A DNA stretch of 64,000 nucleotides from Clostridiales bacterium (GTDB lineage: Bacteria; Bacillota; Clostridia; Christensenellales; Aristaeellaceae): positions 1-64,000 of the forward strand of contig SVGM01000004.1 in assembly GCA_015056365.1 (NCBI GenBank), read 5' to 3'. The notes beneath the pieces were generated by a model. It was not told the DNA's origin and made no database searches. It was given only the letters and a program-made list of their open reading frames with translations. The translations under genes and the position numbers were made by a program. Below are positions 26,550 through 36,073 of the stretch, piece by piece. The first letter of the stretch is position 1. Each line of letters opens with the position of its first letter.

Positions 26550-28253
26550 TTATCGACGATCATCGCCTGTGGCCAGAGGGCCGCGCTGCCTGCGAAGATT
26601 GGCGATATATTGCTGATAGCTCAATTCCGTCTGTTCGCTTACCTTCTTCTCTTTTTTCTCCTCTCGAGCGCTCGGGCTTTTTTCTGTTGCGATGGAGCTG
26701 ACCGACACGGGTCTTTCCAGCGGTGTTGCCTTCATCCGAATGGTTTTTTCCGCAGGTTTTGCAGTCGTCTTCGGAGACGCATCTGCCACAGCGGTTTCCA
26801 TTTTCGGCTGCGTAAGCGGCGGTTTCTCCTGTGCAGGCTTTTGCTGCTTGTTCTCGCGCGCCTGTTTGGGCTTGCAGTCGGGCTTGCCCTCTGTGGAGGT
26901 AGATGCCACTTTCTCTTTGCGCTTATCTGCTTTCCGTTCAACCTTCTTCTCATCAGAAGCAGAGACTTTCAGTTTTTGGACTGCAGGCTGTTCTTTTTCC
27001 TTGGCAGGAGCATCCTTCGCTTTGGCGGTGTTTTGCTTGGCGGATTTGGGCGGTTGTTCGCTTTGCGCCTTGCGTCCCTGACGCGGCTGCTTGACCGTTT
27101 CGGTAAAAACCTGCATCGGCCATGCGCTTTCCAGTCTGGTCAGCTTCTTGCCGATCAGCTTCTCGATGTCGTTCAGCTGCTTTTGCTCATCGATACAGCA
27201 AAAGCTGATGGCAATACCTTTCTGCCCTGCGCGGCCTGTACGGCCAATGCGGTGTACGTATGCTTCCGGTTCATTGGGAAGATCATAATTGAATACATGG
27301 GACAGACCGGCGATATCAATACCGCGAGCTGCGATATCCGTGGCGATCAGCACGCGGATCTTGCCTTTTTTGAACTGAGAAAGCGCTTCCTGGCGGGCAT
27401 TTTGGCTTTTATCGCCGTGAATGGCCTTGGAAGCGATGCCGACGCGAGAAAGCTCGCGCACCACGCGGTCTGCTCCATGCTTGGTTCGAGTAAAGACCAA
27501 CGCGCTTTCGATATTGGGCTTGCTGAGCAGATCAGCAAGCAAGTGCTTCTTGTTGGCCTTGTCCACCAGATAGAGAAACTGACGGATGGCGTCCACAGTG
27601 CTGGAGACGGGATCCACCTTCACGGATACGGGATCGGTGAGGATGGAAAGGGCAAGCTTCTCTACCTCAGTGGGCATGGTAGCGGAAAACAGAAGGGTCT
27701 GCCGCTGCGCAGGCAACTGCGCGATCACCCGCTTCACGTCATGGATAAAGCCCATGTCCAGCATGCGATCTGCCTCATCCAGCACGAAAATATCCAGCTG
27801 CTTGAGCGAAATATATCCCTGGCCGATCAAATCGTTCAGGCGGCCCGGCGTAGCCACCAGAATATCCACGCCGCGCTTGAGGGCATCCACCTGCGGCTGC
27901 TGTCCCACGCCGCCAAAAATCACGCAGGAGGTTAGCGGCAGTTTCTTTGCATAAGCGACAAAATTCTCATAGATCTGAAGGGCCAGCTCACGGGTGGGCG
28001 TGAGCACCAGCGCCCGAATCGGCCGTTTGCTGCCCTGTTTGGGCTGCGATTTCGCAAGCAGCTGCAGGATCGGCAGCGCAAAAGCAGCTGTTTTTCCCGT
28101 ACCGGTCTGCGCGCAGCCAAGAACGTCACGCCCTTGCAATACCGGCGGAATGGTCTCCCGCTGAATGGGCGTAGGCTCATGATAACCACACTGCTCAACA
28201 GCGCTGAGCAGCGGTTTGATCAAATTCATCTTTTCAAACAATGATTCTTCCAT
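26550..28253 (-). CDS. DEAD-box RNA helicase with long low-complexity tail
   Basis: About 567 residues. RecA-like core: Q motif with PTPIQ, motif I AQTGTGKT, motif II DEAD, motif III SAT, motif VI HRIGRTGRAG; it resembles RhlE/CshA. After about residue 375 the protein becomes a tail of about 190 residues rich in Lys, Ala, Pro, Glu and Gln, probably disordered, likely for RNA contact, ending in QQYIANLRRQRG. It would act on ribosome assembly or mRNA decay. AGGATAGG precedes ATG 28253; 22 more residues upstream are less likely. Confidence 0.93.
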   Translation of the reverse strand: MEESLFEKMNLIKPLLSAVEQCGYHEPTPIQRETIPPVLQGRDVLGCAQTGTGKTAAFALPILQLLAKSQPKQGSKRPIRALVLTPTRELALQIYENFVAYAKKLPLTSCVIFGGVGQQPQVDALKRGVDILVATPGRLNDLIGQGYISLKQLDIFVLDEADRMLDMGFIHDVKRVIAQLPAQRQTLLFSATMPTEVEKLALSILTDPVSVKVDPVSSTVDAIRQFLYLVDKANKKHLLADLLSKPNIESALVFTRTKHGADRVVRELSRVGIASKAIHGDKSQNARQEALSQFKKGKIRVLIATDIAARGIDIAGLSHVFNYDLPNEPEAYVHRIGRTGRAGQKGIAISFCCIDEQKQLNDIEKLIGKKLTRLESAWPMQVFTETVKQPRQGRKAQSEQPPKSAKQNTAKAKDAPAKEKEQPAVQKLKVSASDEKKVERKADKRKEKVASTSTEGKPDCKPKQARENKQQKPAQEKPPLTQPKMETAVADASPKTTAKPAEKTIRMKATPLERPVSVSSIATEKSPSAREEKKEKKVSEQTELSYQQYIANLRRQRGPLATGDDRR

Positions 28254-28282
28254 CCTATCCTGATGTTCAATTCGGCAAACAG

Positions 28283-28310
28283 GACGCTGCAGGAAAAATA
28301 CTGCAGCGTC
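28283..28310. other. Perfect hairpin between rpe and the helicase gene
   Basis: A perfect 10-bp stem (28283-28292 with 28301-28310) with an 8-base loop. On the minus strand no good T tract follows, so it may be a weak terminator after rpe or an RNA processing or stability element in the helicase leader. Confidence 0.5.
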
Positions 28311-28345
28311 AAAATCCAATCACCATTCAGTATACCCAAAACGGC

Positions 28346-28981
28346 TTATAGCGCATGCACCGCCTGGGCAACGCCTGCGGGGTTTTCCGCCTTGAAGAAG
28401 GCAGTCCCCATGACCAGCACGTTAATGCCGCTGTCTGCAAGCAGTTTCATATTGCTCAGCCCGATGCCTCCGTCGGCCTCGATCTCATCGGCGAATCCCA
28501 TCTGACGCAGTTTCTGCGCTTTGGGAAGAACATCCAGCATGAGCTTTTGCCCGCCAAAGCCTGGTTCGACGGTCATCAGCAACACCCGATCCAGCTGGGC
28601 AAGCCACGGTTGCAGCGCTTGCGCAGGGGTAGCAGGCTTCAGCGAAGCGCCTGCCTGCATCCCCAGTTCACGGATCCGCCGGATACAGGCTTCAAAATCG
28701 TTGGCTTCCTGATGCACAGTAAGGATATTGGCGCCGGCCTGAGCAAACACGTCCACGTACTGCAGCGGATCGCTGAGCATCAGATGTACGTCATAAACCA
28801 TATCCGGCTGCTGTTTTTTCATCGCGGAGAGCAGCGCGGGGCCAAAGCTAAGATTCGGGACAAAATGCGCGTCCATCACGTCAAAATGCAGTTCGTCGCA
28901 GCCCGTGGTGTACGCCAGGGTGAGCGCGTCGCCCAGACGAAGTGGGTCGGCCGCCAGAATGGATGGCGACAGCTTAGTCAT
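28346..28981 (-). CDS. rpe: Ribulose-phosphate 3-epimerase
   Basis: Interconverts ribulose-5-phosphate and xylulose-5-phosphate in the pentose phosphate pathway. SPSILAADPLRL, HFDVMDAHFVPNLSFGP, TVEPGFGGQ and EADGGI are all family signatures with the metal-binding His and Asp. The ATG at 28981 overlaps the rsgA stop by eight bases and follows GGAGG. It ends the long priA-to-rpe run. Confidence 0.95.
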   Translation of the reverse strand: MTKLSPSILAADPLRLGDALTLAYTTGCDELHFDVMDAHFVPNLSFGPALLSAMKKQQPDMVYDVHLMLSDPLQYVDVFAQAGANILTVHQEANDFEACIRRIRELGMQAGASLKPATPAQALQPWLAQLDRVLLMTVEPGFGGQKLMLDVLPKAQKLRQMGFADEIEADGGIGLSNMKLLADSGINVLVMGTAFFKAENPAGVAQAVHAL

Positions 28982-29867
28982 AGCGTTTCCTCCAAACTTC
29001 CTGTACTTTTCTGAGCAAAAGATGATAGCGTTCCAGCCGTTGTTTTCCCAGTTCTCCATTCTCGGCAGCCTCAAGGACGGCACAGCCCGGCTCGCTGAGA
29101 TGGTAGCAGGGAGAAAAACGGCACTGGCCCTCATAGGGCGCAAAATCCGGATAATCGTCTTTCAGATGAATGGGCTCCAGACCTTCCCATGGTTCCAACA
29201 GACTGAAACCCGGCGTGTCCAGCACCTGATATTCGCCGCTGAACAGCAGTTCTGCGTGGCGGGTGGTATGTCTGCCTCGGCTGATCTTTCGGCTGATCTC
29301 GCCGGTCTTGAGTTCAAGGCCGGTGGCTGCGCTAAGCAGCGTGCTCTTGCCAACGCCGGACTGGCCGGCAAAGCAGCAAATCCCCTGGCGAAGCAGTGCC
29401 TGAAGTGCCTCCAGCCCCTCGCCCGTCTGGGCGCTGACCGCCAGCATCGGAACGTTCAGCGAGGCATACTCCCGTTGCACTTCATCAAATACGCTTTGGT
29501 CCAGATCGCACTTGTTGACCACGATCGCGGGAGAAATCCCCTGGCGGAAGGCCAGCACCAAAAGCGTATCCAGCAGCAGATAATCCGGCGCAGGCTGCGG
29601 CGCGATCACCAGCAGCACATAGCGGATATTGGCCACTGGCGGACGAAGCAGCTCGCTGCTCCTTGGCAGGATCTCCTCCACCCATCCATGTTCGTCCCCC
29701 ACGCCGGGTGTGTAGCGAATCTGATCCCCCACCATGGGTGTCAGACGCTGCTTACGAAACTTGCCTTTGGCTCTGAGCACATGGACCTCTCCGTCCAAAC
29801 CGCGGGCGTAATACAACCCGCCGACGCCCTTTACGATGACGCCCTGTTGGGCGTTTCCTTCCGACAA
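28974..29867 (-). CDS. rsgA: Ribosome small subunit GTPase RsgA
   Basis: A circularly permuted GTPase that helps 30S maturation. OB-fold at the N terminus, NKCDLD (G4) before GQSGVGKSTLL (G1), DTPGF (G3), and a C-terminal zinc site with CRFSPCYHLSEPGC. I prefer the TTG at 29867, which lies 8 bases after AGGAGGG. ATG 29909 would overlap prkC and has no clear site. Confidence 0.93.
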   Translation of the reverse strand: MSEGNAQQGVIVKGVGGLYYARGLDGEVHVLRAKGKFRKQRLTPMVGDQIRYTPGVGDEHGWVEEILPRSSELLRPPVANIRYVLLVIAPQPAPDYLLLDTLLVLAFRQGISPAIVVNKCDLDQSVFDEVQREYASLNVPMLAVSAQTGEGLEALQALLRQGICCFAGQSGVGKSTLLSAATGLELKTGEISRKISRGRHTTRHAELLFSGEYQVLDTPGFSLLEPWEGLEPIHLKDDYPDFAPYEGQCRFSPCYHLSEPGCAVLEAAENGELGKQRLERYHLLLRKVQEVWRKRYD

Positions 29868-29880
29868 GCGTGTATCCCTC

Positions 29881-31764
29881 CTACTGCAAGTTGACTTCGA
29901 TTTCGGCAAAAATCTTTCCGTCCAGATAGATTCGGCAAATCATCGGACCACTCTGATCCGAAGAAACCGGGATGATCATGGGGCCGCTCTGACCTGCGGC
30001 ATACATGGAGCGGTACTGCTCAGCTTCGCCGCCGTTTTCCATCAACACCACCAGCAGCTCCCGATCATGGTCTGCGGCAGTCAGTTCCACCAGCGTTTCC
30101 GCCTTGAACTGCTTGGCCGCCTTGGCGATGGTCAGCGTAACGGGCGCATCCATCACCACCAGCGTACCGGCAATGGGTTCCTGCGCCATGACCTTACCCA
30201 CCTGCTGCGCATCCAGCACTTCCTGATACTGAGGCTCCGCCATGGTCAGGCTGCTGTCCTTGAGCAGCGCTGTGGCTTCATCCAAGGTTTTTCCTGCCAC
30301 ATCGGGCACCAGCGTACTGCCGCCCGAGATGGTCAGTTCCACGCTCTGGCCTATCGCATAGCTGCCCCCGGCCTGGGGATTCTGCGCCAGCACGCGCCCC
30401 AAGGGTTCTGTGGAGGTGGTACGAATCAGCACGATGCTAAAACCAAGACCCTGCAGGCTGGTGGTAGCCTCCTCATAGTTCATGCCTGTTACGGAGGGCA
30501 TGGCGTTGCTCTGCGGGCCAAGGCTCACCGTAACCAGCAAGCTGTCTCCCTTACGCATATCCGCTTCTGCCTCAGGAAGCTGATCGATAACCTGACCAGC
30601 CGGAATCGTAGCGTGATTCAACCCTTTCTCCTGCCAGTTCAGACCCATGCGCTTTGCCTGCGCCATGCCTTCTTCCCGGGTCATGCCGACCACATCGGGC
30701 GCTACTGTGCTATTGAGCACATTGGTATAGATCCCGATAACACCGAGAACCAGCAGTGCCAGCAGCGCCGCGCTGATGGAAACCGTGGCAATGATGGTAC
30801 GCAGTTTCTTTCGGCTCATTCGTTTGGAACTGCGGCCGCCGGAATGGCTACGGGGCTGCGGTGGTATGTCATTCTTTTTGACGGGCGGTGCAGCGGGCGG
30901 CGAGTAGGTCTGCGCGGTAAGGACCGCCGCGTCTGGGTCTACCTTGCCTTCCTTGGCGCGCAAAAGAGCGTCTGCCATTTCCCTCGCACTCTGGTAGCGA
31001 TCGACGGGCGCCTTGGCCAGAGCCTTCATCACCACAGCAACCACAGCCGGCGGTGTTTCCGGCGCAAACTCATGAATATGCGGCGGCACATCGTTGATGT
31101 GCTGCATGGCGACGGAAACCGGCGTATCGCCCACAAATGGCACACGGCCGGTGAGCATTTCATACATCACAACGCCGGCAGAATAAATATCGCTGGTGGC
31201 TTCCACCACGCTGCCAGTTGCCTGTTCAGGCGAGGAATAATGCACGGAACCAACCACCGTGTCGCCCTTGGAGATGGTAAAGGCGTTGGTCATCCGAGCG
31301 ATGCCGAAGTCAGCCACCTTCACGTGGCCGTCGGAATGGATCAATACGTTCTGAGGTTTGATATCACGATGAATGATGCCGTTATCATGCGCGTGCTGTA
31401 GCGCGCTGAGGATTCGTACGGACACCTGAATTGCCGTTGCTGCATTCAGTCGTCCGCGCTGACGAATGATATCCTTGAGGGTATTGCCGCTGACGTATTC
31501 CAGAACCAGATAGCGGTATTCCCCCTCCACGCCTACGTCCAACAGGTTGACGATGTTGTGGTGGCTCATCAGGCTGGCGGCCTGTGCCTCACGCTGAAAG
31601 CGTTCAAGGAATTCCTTGTCGCTGTTGTATTCGCTTTTGAGAATTTTGACTGCTACGCTATGGCCGGTACGGATGTCCACTGCGCGGTACACCAGCGACA
31701 TACCGCCCTGACCGATGAATTCTTCAAGCTTATAGCGTTCAGCAAACACCATACCTTTCATCAT
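29881..31764 (-). CDS. prkC: PASTA-domain Ser/Thr protein kinase PrkC
   Basis: 627 residues. Cytoplasmic Hanks-type kinase (about 10-270) with GQGGMSLVYRA, HRDIKPQNVL, DFGIAR and the activation loop GDTVVGSVHYSSPEQ; one membrane helix (about 325-350); then three PASTA repeats (about 355-555) that bind peptidoglycan; then a short beta domain to the end. It senses muropeptides and controls cell-wall and dormancy functions in relatives. It is coupled to the prpC phosphatase (4-base overlap). Confidence 0.95.
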   Translation of the reverse strand: MMKGMVFAERYKLEEFIGQGGMSLVYRAVDIRTGHSVAVKILKSEYNSDKEFLERFQREAQAASLMSHHNIVNLLDVGVEGEYRYLVLEYVSGNTLKDIIRQRGRLNAATAIQVSVRILSALQHAHDNGIIHRDIKPQNVLIHSDGHVKVADFGIARMTNAFTISKGDTVVGSVHYSSPEQATGSVVEATSDIYSAGVVMYEMLTGRVPFVGDTPVSVAMQHINDVPPHIHEFAPETPPAVVAVVMKALAKAPVDRYQSAREMADALLRAKEGKVDPDAAVLTAQTYSPPAAPPVKKNDIPPQPRSHSGGRSSKRMSRKKLRTIIATVSISAALLALLVLGVIGIYTNVLNSTVAPDVVGMTREEGMAQAKRMGLNWQEKGLNHATIPAGQVIDQLPEAEADMRKGDSLLVTVSLGPQSNAMPSVTGMNYEEATTSLQGLGFSIVLIRTTSTEPLGRVLAQNPQAGGSYAIGQSVELTISGGSTLVPDVAGKTLDEATALLKDSSLTMAEPQYQEVLDAQQVGKVMAQEPIAGTLVVMDAPVTLTIAKAAKQFKAETLVELTAADHDRELLVVLMENGGEAEQYRSMYAAGQSGPMIIPVSSDQSGPMICRIYLDGKIFAEIEVNLQ

Positions 31765-32471
31765 TTGTCGCTCACCTCCGGTACCTGTGCGATGACGAAG
31801 GTGATATTATCAACGCCGCCGTTTTCCAGAGCGCGCTCCATCAGACGTTCCGCTGCCGCATCCAGATCCATCGTGGTGAGGATTTCCTGAATCTCCGCAT
31901 CCTCCACCATGCCGTGAAGGCCGTCGGAACAAAGCAGCCATATATCGCCCGGATTTTTCTCCTTCTCCAGCACGTCAGCCTGAACAAAAGGATCCACCCC
32001 CACTGCGCGGGTGATGATATTGCGATTGGGATGCGTTTTCGCCATTTCCTCGGTGATTACGTGATTTCGGACGAGCTCGGCCACAAAGCTATGGTCATCG
32101 GTGATCTGCTGAAGACTTCCTTCGCGCAGCCGATATACGCGGCTGTCGCCCACATGGACGATCAGGAGCCGTTCCTCATCTTCCCACAGTACGCTCAGCG
32201 TCGTTCCCATGCCCCTGAGATTTTCATCCCGGGAGGACATGTCATAGACCCGACGGTTCGCCGCTTCAACAGCCATCTGTGCTGCCTGTACATCGGGCTT
32301 TCTCTGACCGATCGCATTGCGGAAAACCTGCAGAGCCACCCTGCTGGCAGTCTCGCCGCCGCGATGGCCGCCCATACCGTCCGCCACGCCATACAGAGAC
32401 CCTTCCACCAGCACATGATCCTGATTGCTGGCGCGTACCAGTCCCTGATGCGTACGATGACATACCCGCAT
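31761..32471 (-). CDS. prpC: PP2C-type Ser/Thr phosphatase PrpC
   Basis: Reverses phosphorylation by the adjacent PrkC. Metal-binding motifs: VADGMGGHRGGE, VGDSRVYR, LCSDGL and GVDNITFV. 236 residues, the usual size. Its stop overlaps the prkC start, ensuring coordinated synthesis. Confidence 0.95.
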   Translation of the reverse strand: MRVCHRTHQGLVRASNQDHVLVEGSLYGVADGMGGHRGGETASRVALQVFRNAIGQRKPDVQAAQMAVEAANRRVYDMSSRDENLRGMGTTLSVLWEDEERLLIVHVGDSRVYRLREGSLQQITDDHSFVAELVRNHVITEEMAKTHPNRNIITRAVGVDPFVQADVLEKEKNPGDIWLLCSDGLHGMVEDAEIQEILTTMDLDAAAERLMERALENGGVDNITFVIAQVPEVSDK

Positions 32472-32548
32472 TCTGATCGCTCCTTTTGCCGCTTTGGCAG
32501 AGATAATTCATGGTAACAAGTTCACGAAGAAAAAGCAAGAGAGAAGCG

Positions 32549-33598
32549 TTATTCCTCTGCCTCACCGCTGAGGACGCGCCGACGCAGCTGACCGCAGGCG
32601 CCGCCGATATCAGAGCCCATCTCCCTGCGCACCGTAGCCGACACATGGCGTTCCTCCAGCGTCTTGAGGAACTGCTGCACGGCCTGGGGCGTTGCCGGAC
32701 GAAGACTGCGCTCGTCCACATGATTCAGGGGAATCAGGTTCACATGGCACTGCATACCGCCCACCAGCGAGGCCAGTTCTCTGGCATGTTCAGGCCGGCT
32801 GTTGAGCTGGTCGATCAGCGCATACTCAAACACTACGCGCCGACCGGTCTTCTGCACATAGGCGCGAACAGCCGTCATCAGCTGGTCGATGGGATAGGTA
32901 TTGGCAATGGGCATGATCTGCCTGCGGATACGGTCATTGGGCGCATGAAGGGAGATGCTCAGCGTAATGGGCAACCCTTCCTCCGCCAGGCGGTTCATCT
33001 GCGGAACGAGGCCGCAGGTGCTGACAGAGATATTCCTGAGGCTGATGTTCAGCCCATCCTCAGCGTTCACTTTGCGCAAAAAGTCCACCGTATGATCATA
33101 GTTGTCCAGCGGCTCGCCGCTGCCCATCAGCACGATGTGCCCTACATGGCCGCGCTCGCCCAGGAAACGATTTGCCAAAAGAACCTGAGAGAGCATTTCG
33201 GCGCTGGTCAGGCTGCGAACACAACCGTTCAGCGTACTGGCACAGAAGGCGCAGCCCATTTTGCAGCCCACCTGCGTGGAGATGCAAAGGGAATATCCGT
33301 AATGGTAGTGCATCAGCACGCCTTCTATCATATTGCCGTCGATGCAGGAAAAAAGGAACTTGACTGTATCGTCCTTGCTGGAGGGAAAGGCCTGATGAAT
33401 ATTCATGGGCAGATCGATACAGGTCTCCCGGAGCGTTTCCCGGAGCGCCTTGGGCAGGTTTGACATTTCCTCAAAGGGAACGCCCTTTTGGAGCCATGCC
33501 ATCACCTGGCCGGCACGAAACGCAGGCTGACCCAGCTGAGTCAGCAGCGCTTTCAGTTCGGGCAGCTCCATTCCCAGCAACACATGCTTTTCGCTCAT
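32549..33598 (-). CDS. rlmN: 23S rRNA/tRNA m2A methyltransferase RlmN
   Basis: Radical-SAM enzyme that methylates C2 of A2503 in 23S rRNA and A37 of some tRNAs. The cluster motif is CKMGCAFC; SGEPLDNYD and the catalytic C-terminal Cys region (GGACGQL) are present. GGAGGG lies 9 bases before ATG 33598, one base after the rsmB stop. A 77-base gap separates it from prpC. Confidence 0.95.
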   Translation of the reverse strand: MSEKHVLLGMELPELKALLTQLGQPAFRAGQVMAWLQKGVPFEEMSNLPKALRETLRETCIDLPMNIHQAFPSSKDDTVKFLFSCIDGNMIEGVLMHYHYGYSLCISTQVGCKMGCAFCASTLNGCVRSLTSAEMLSQVLLANRFLGERGHVGHIVLMGSGEPLDNYDHTVDFLRKVNAEDGLNISLRNISVSTCGLVPQMNRLAEEGLPITLSISLHAPNDRIRRQIMPIANTYPIDQLMTAVRAYVQKTGRRVVFEYALIDQLNSRPEHARELASLVGGMQCHVNLIPLNHVDERSLRPATPQAVQQFLKTLEERHVSATVRREMGSDIGGACGQLRRRVLSGEAEE

Positions 33599-33599
33599 C

Positions 33600-35144
33600 T
33601 CAGCGCACCCTCCGCATCCGCGCAATGAAGAAGCCCTCTACGCCATCGCGGTAGGCCTGCAATTGGAGACCATTTTTGCCCTGAAGCTGACGCAGGGACT
33701 GCGGGAAGGACGTGGGCAGCGGCTCCAGCTGATAGTTGGGATGCCGCTCAAGGAAGGCAGCAACCTGCTTTTCGTTCTCCTCAGGAAGAATGGAGCAAGT
33801 GGAATATACCAGCGTTCCTCCGACCTTCACATACTGGCACAGATTGTCCAGCAGCTGCTTCTGAGTTTCCGCAATAGCAGAGATATCCTCTTCCTTCAGC
33901 CGCTGTTTGATATCCGGCTTCTGGGTCATCACGCCCGTGCCACTGCAGGGCGCGTCCAAAAGAACCGCGTCCAGAGTGTTCTCCCAATCCTCCATGGGAC
34001 GGGTAGCGTCGCGTACCGTAATGCGCAGATTTTCCAGACGCAAGCGGCGCTTCACGCCGTCCAGCAGCTGAGCACGGGTCTCGTGCAGCTCCCAGGCAAA
34101 TACTCGGCCGGTCATCTGCATGCTTTCGCACAGATAGGCGGACTTGCCGCCGGGCGCAGCACAGGCGTCCAGAATGCGCATGCCCGGCCTGGCCTGGATG
34201 GCCTCCGCCGCCAGCATACTGCTCTGGCCCTGGATGGAATACAAGCCCTTCTGATAGTCCGCATCATAGGTGGGTTCGCTGACGCCTTCCAGCAGGAATG
34301 CATGCGGCGCAACGCCCTTGCGGTAGGTGATTCCCTTGTTTTTGAGCTGCTTTTCCAGCTCCTGGTCGCTGGAGGTGTACAGGTTGGGACGAATGGTAAG
34401 AACAGGCGTCTTCTCCCGGTAGGAAAGAATGCGCTCAGCTTCTTCAGCGCCATATTCCGCAATCAAGCGGTCCACCAGCCACATGGGCGTGGAAGTCATC
34501 ACGTGTAGATAGGTGCGCACGTCATCCTCCCGCTTGGGCCACGGAAGCTCCGCCTTCTGGCGGGACAGATTGCGCAGCACGGCATTGACAAATCCGGTGG
34601 AGTTTTCCATGCCCAAAGCGCGGGTCAGCTTCACCGCTTCATTGACTGCTGCGCTGTCGGGCACGCGGTCAAAGAAGAGGATCTGATAGGCGCCCATGCG
34701 AAGAATATCCATCTGCGCTGCTTCCTTCACCTGATGGGCAAGGAAACCCTTGAGCGCAAAGTCAATGCGGATCTGATCCTCCAGTACGCCGTATACCAGT
34801 CCGGTAGCCAAACGGCGATCCTCCGGCTTGAGACGGGCGGTTTTCAGGCGTTCATTAAGGCTTAGCGCAGCAAACGCGCCGTTTTCGTGCACGTCCGTAA
34901 GCACCTGCAGAGCAACGCGGCGGGCAGGCGTGGTATTGGGCTCTGTGCTCTGCTCGGTACTGGGAGCAGGGCGTGTGTTGCCGCGCTTTGGCTGGCCGTT
35001 ATAGGGGCGCTTGACAAAACCAGTCTTATGCATAGGCGCTTTGTCGCCGCCTCGTCTGTCAAATGCAGGCTTGCCGCCCTGACGCGGCCCGGAGGAAAAA
35101 CTAGAGCGCTGGTTCTGACGTTGGGGTTTCTTATCATTGGTCAT
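33600..35144 (-). CDS. rsmB: 16S rRNA (C967-C5) methyltransferase RsmB
   Basis: 514 residues, with an N-terminal NusB-like RNA-binding domain, then a methyltransferase domain: DACAAPGGKSAYL (SAM), LDAPCSGTG and STCSILPEENE (the catalytic Cys pair). An extra N-terminal stretch of about 70 residues rich in Gln, Arg, Gly and Pro precedes the NusB-like domain and is probably disordered. It overlaps fmt by four bases. Confidence 0.94.
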   Translation of the reverse strand: MTNDKKPQRQNQRSSFSSGPRQGGKPAFDRRGGDKAPMHKTGFVKRPYNGQPKRGNTRPAPSTEQSTEPNTTPARRVALQVLTDVHENGAFAALSLNERLKTARLKPEDRRLATGLVYGVLEDQIRIDFALKGFLAHQVKEAAQMDILRMGAYQILFFDRVPDSAAVNEAVKLTRALGMENSTGFVNAVLRNLSRQKAELPWPKREDDVRTYLHVMTSTPMWLVDRLIAEYGAEEAERILSYREKTPVLTIRPNLYTSSDQELEKQLKNKGITYRKGVAPHAFLLEGVSEPTYDADYQKGLYSIQGQSSMLAAEAIQARPGMRILDACAAPGGKSAYLCESMQMTGRVFAWELHETRAQLLDGVKRRLRLENLRITVRDATRPMEDWENTLDAVLLDAPCSGTGVMTQKPDIKQRLKEEDISAIAETQKQLLDNLCQYVKVGGTLVYSTCSILPEENEKQVAAFLERHPNYQLEPLPTSFPQSLRQLQGKNGLQLQAYRDGVEGFFIARMRRVR

Positions 35145-36073
35145 AACGTTACCTCGCTAAGCTGAATACCGGTAGGGATGGGATGACCCAGCAGATAGGC
35201 ACGCGCTTCCATGCGCTTGGCGTTGGGCGCCTGGATCTCGCAAAGCTCAATCGCTCCGTCGCCTGTGGCGATGACCAAGCCGTTCTTATCGGCCCGGAGA
35301 ACCTGTCCAGGCTTTCCGCTGCCCTGTGCGGCTTTGGCGCGCCAGACCTTAATCGCACCGGTCTGAGTCTCCACATAGGCGCAGGGCCACGGATTCATGG
35401 CACGAACCCGAAGCAAACACTGGCGAGTGGTCTCTTCAAAATTGAGCCTTCCCAGTTCCTTGGTCACTTTGGGGTCATAGGTGCTGAGGGCGTCGTCCTG
35501 CTTCTGACGGGGACAGTTGTCTTCCTCCATTAGGCGAATGGTTTCCAGCAAGAGTTCAGCACCGGCATTGGCCAGGCGATCCGTCAGTTCGCCGGCGGTC
35601 TCTTCCTCGCCGATGGTCACTTCTGTTTTCAGCAGCATATCGCCGGTATCGATGCCGGCGTCGGTGAGCATGGTGGTAACGCCGGCGGTTTCATCGCCGC
35701 TGAGCATGGCCCACTGAATGGGGCCTGCGCCGCGGTGCCGGGGCAGGAGTGAGGCATGCACGTTCACCGTACCCATTTGAGGTACATCCAGCACGTCCTG
35801 GGAAAGGATCTGGCCAAAAGCCGCCGTCACACAAAGATCCGGCGCCAGGGCGCGCAGATCCTCCAGGCCATCCACGCGGATGCGCTGGGGCTGAAACACC
35901 GGAATGCCGTATTCTAACGCACATTCCTTCACCGGGCTCATCTGCACCTTACCGCCGCGACCCTTGGGACGATCCGGCTGGGTGAATACGCCGACTACCT
36001 CATGACCGCTGCCTGCAAGGGCGCGCAGGGAGGGAACGGCGAAATCCGGTGTTCCCATGAACACGATCCTCAT
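35141..36073 (-). CDS. fmt: Methionyl-tRNA formyltransferase
   Basis: Formylates initiator Met-tRNA. The catalytic region NVHASLLPRHRGAGPIQWA and the downstream GIDTGDML are intact; 310 residues is normal. Coupled to def (4-base overlap), the enzyme that later removes the formyl group. Confidence 0.96.
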   Translation of the reverse strand: MRIVFMGTPDFAVPSLRALAGSGHEVVGVFTQPDRPKGRGGKVQMSPVKECALEYGIPVFQPQRIRVDGLEDLRALAPDLCVTAAFGQILSQDVLDVPQMGTVNVHASLLPRHRGAGPIQWAMLSGDETAGVTTMLTDAGIDTGDMLLKTEVTIGEEETAGELTDRLANAGAELLLETIRLMEEDNCPRQKQDDALSTYDPKVTKELGRLNFEETTRQCLLRVRAMNPWPCAYVETQTGAIKVWRAKAAQGSGKPGQVLRADKNGLVIATGDGAIELCEIQAPNAKRMEARAYLLGHPIPTGIQLSEVTL

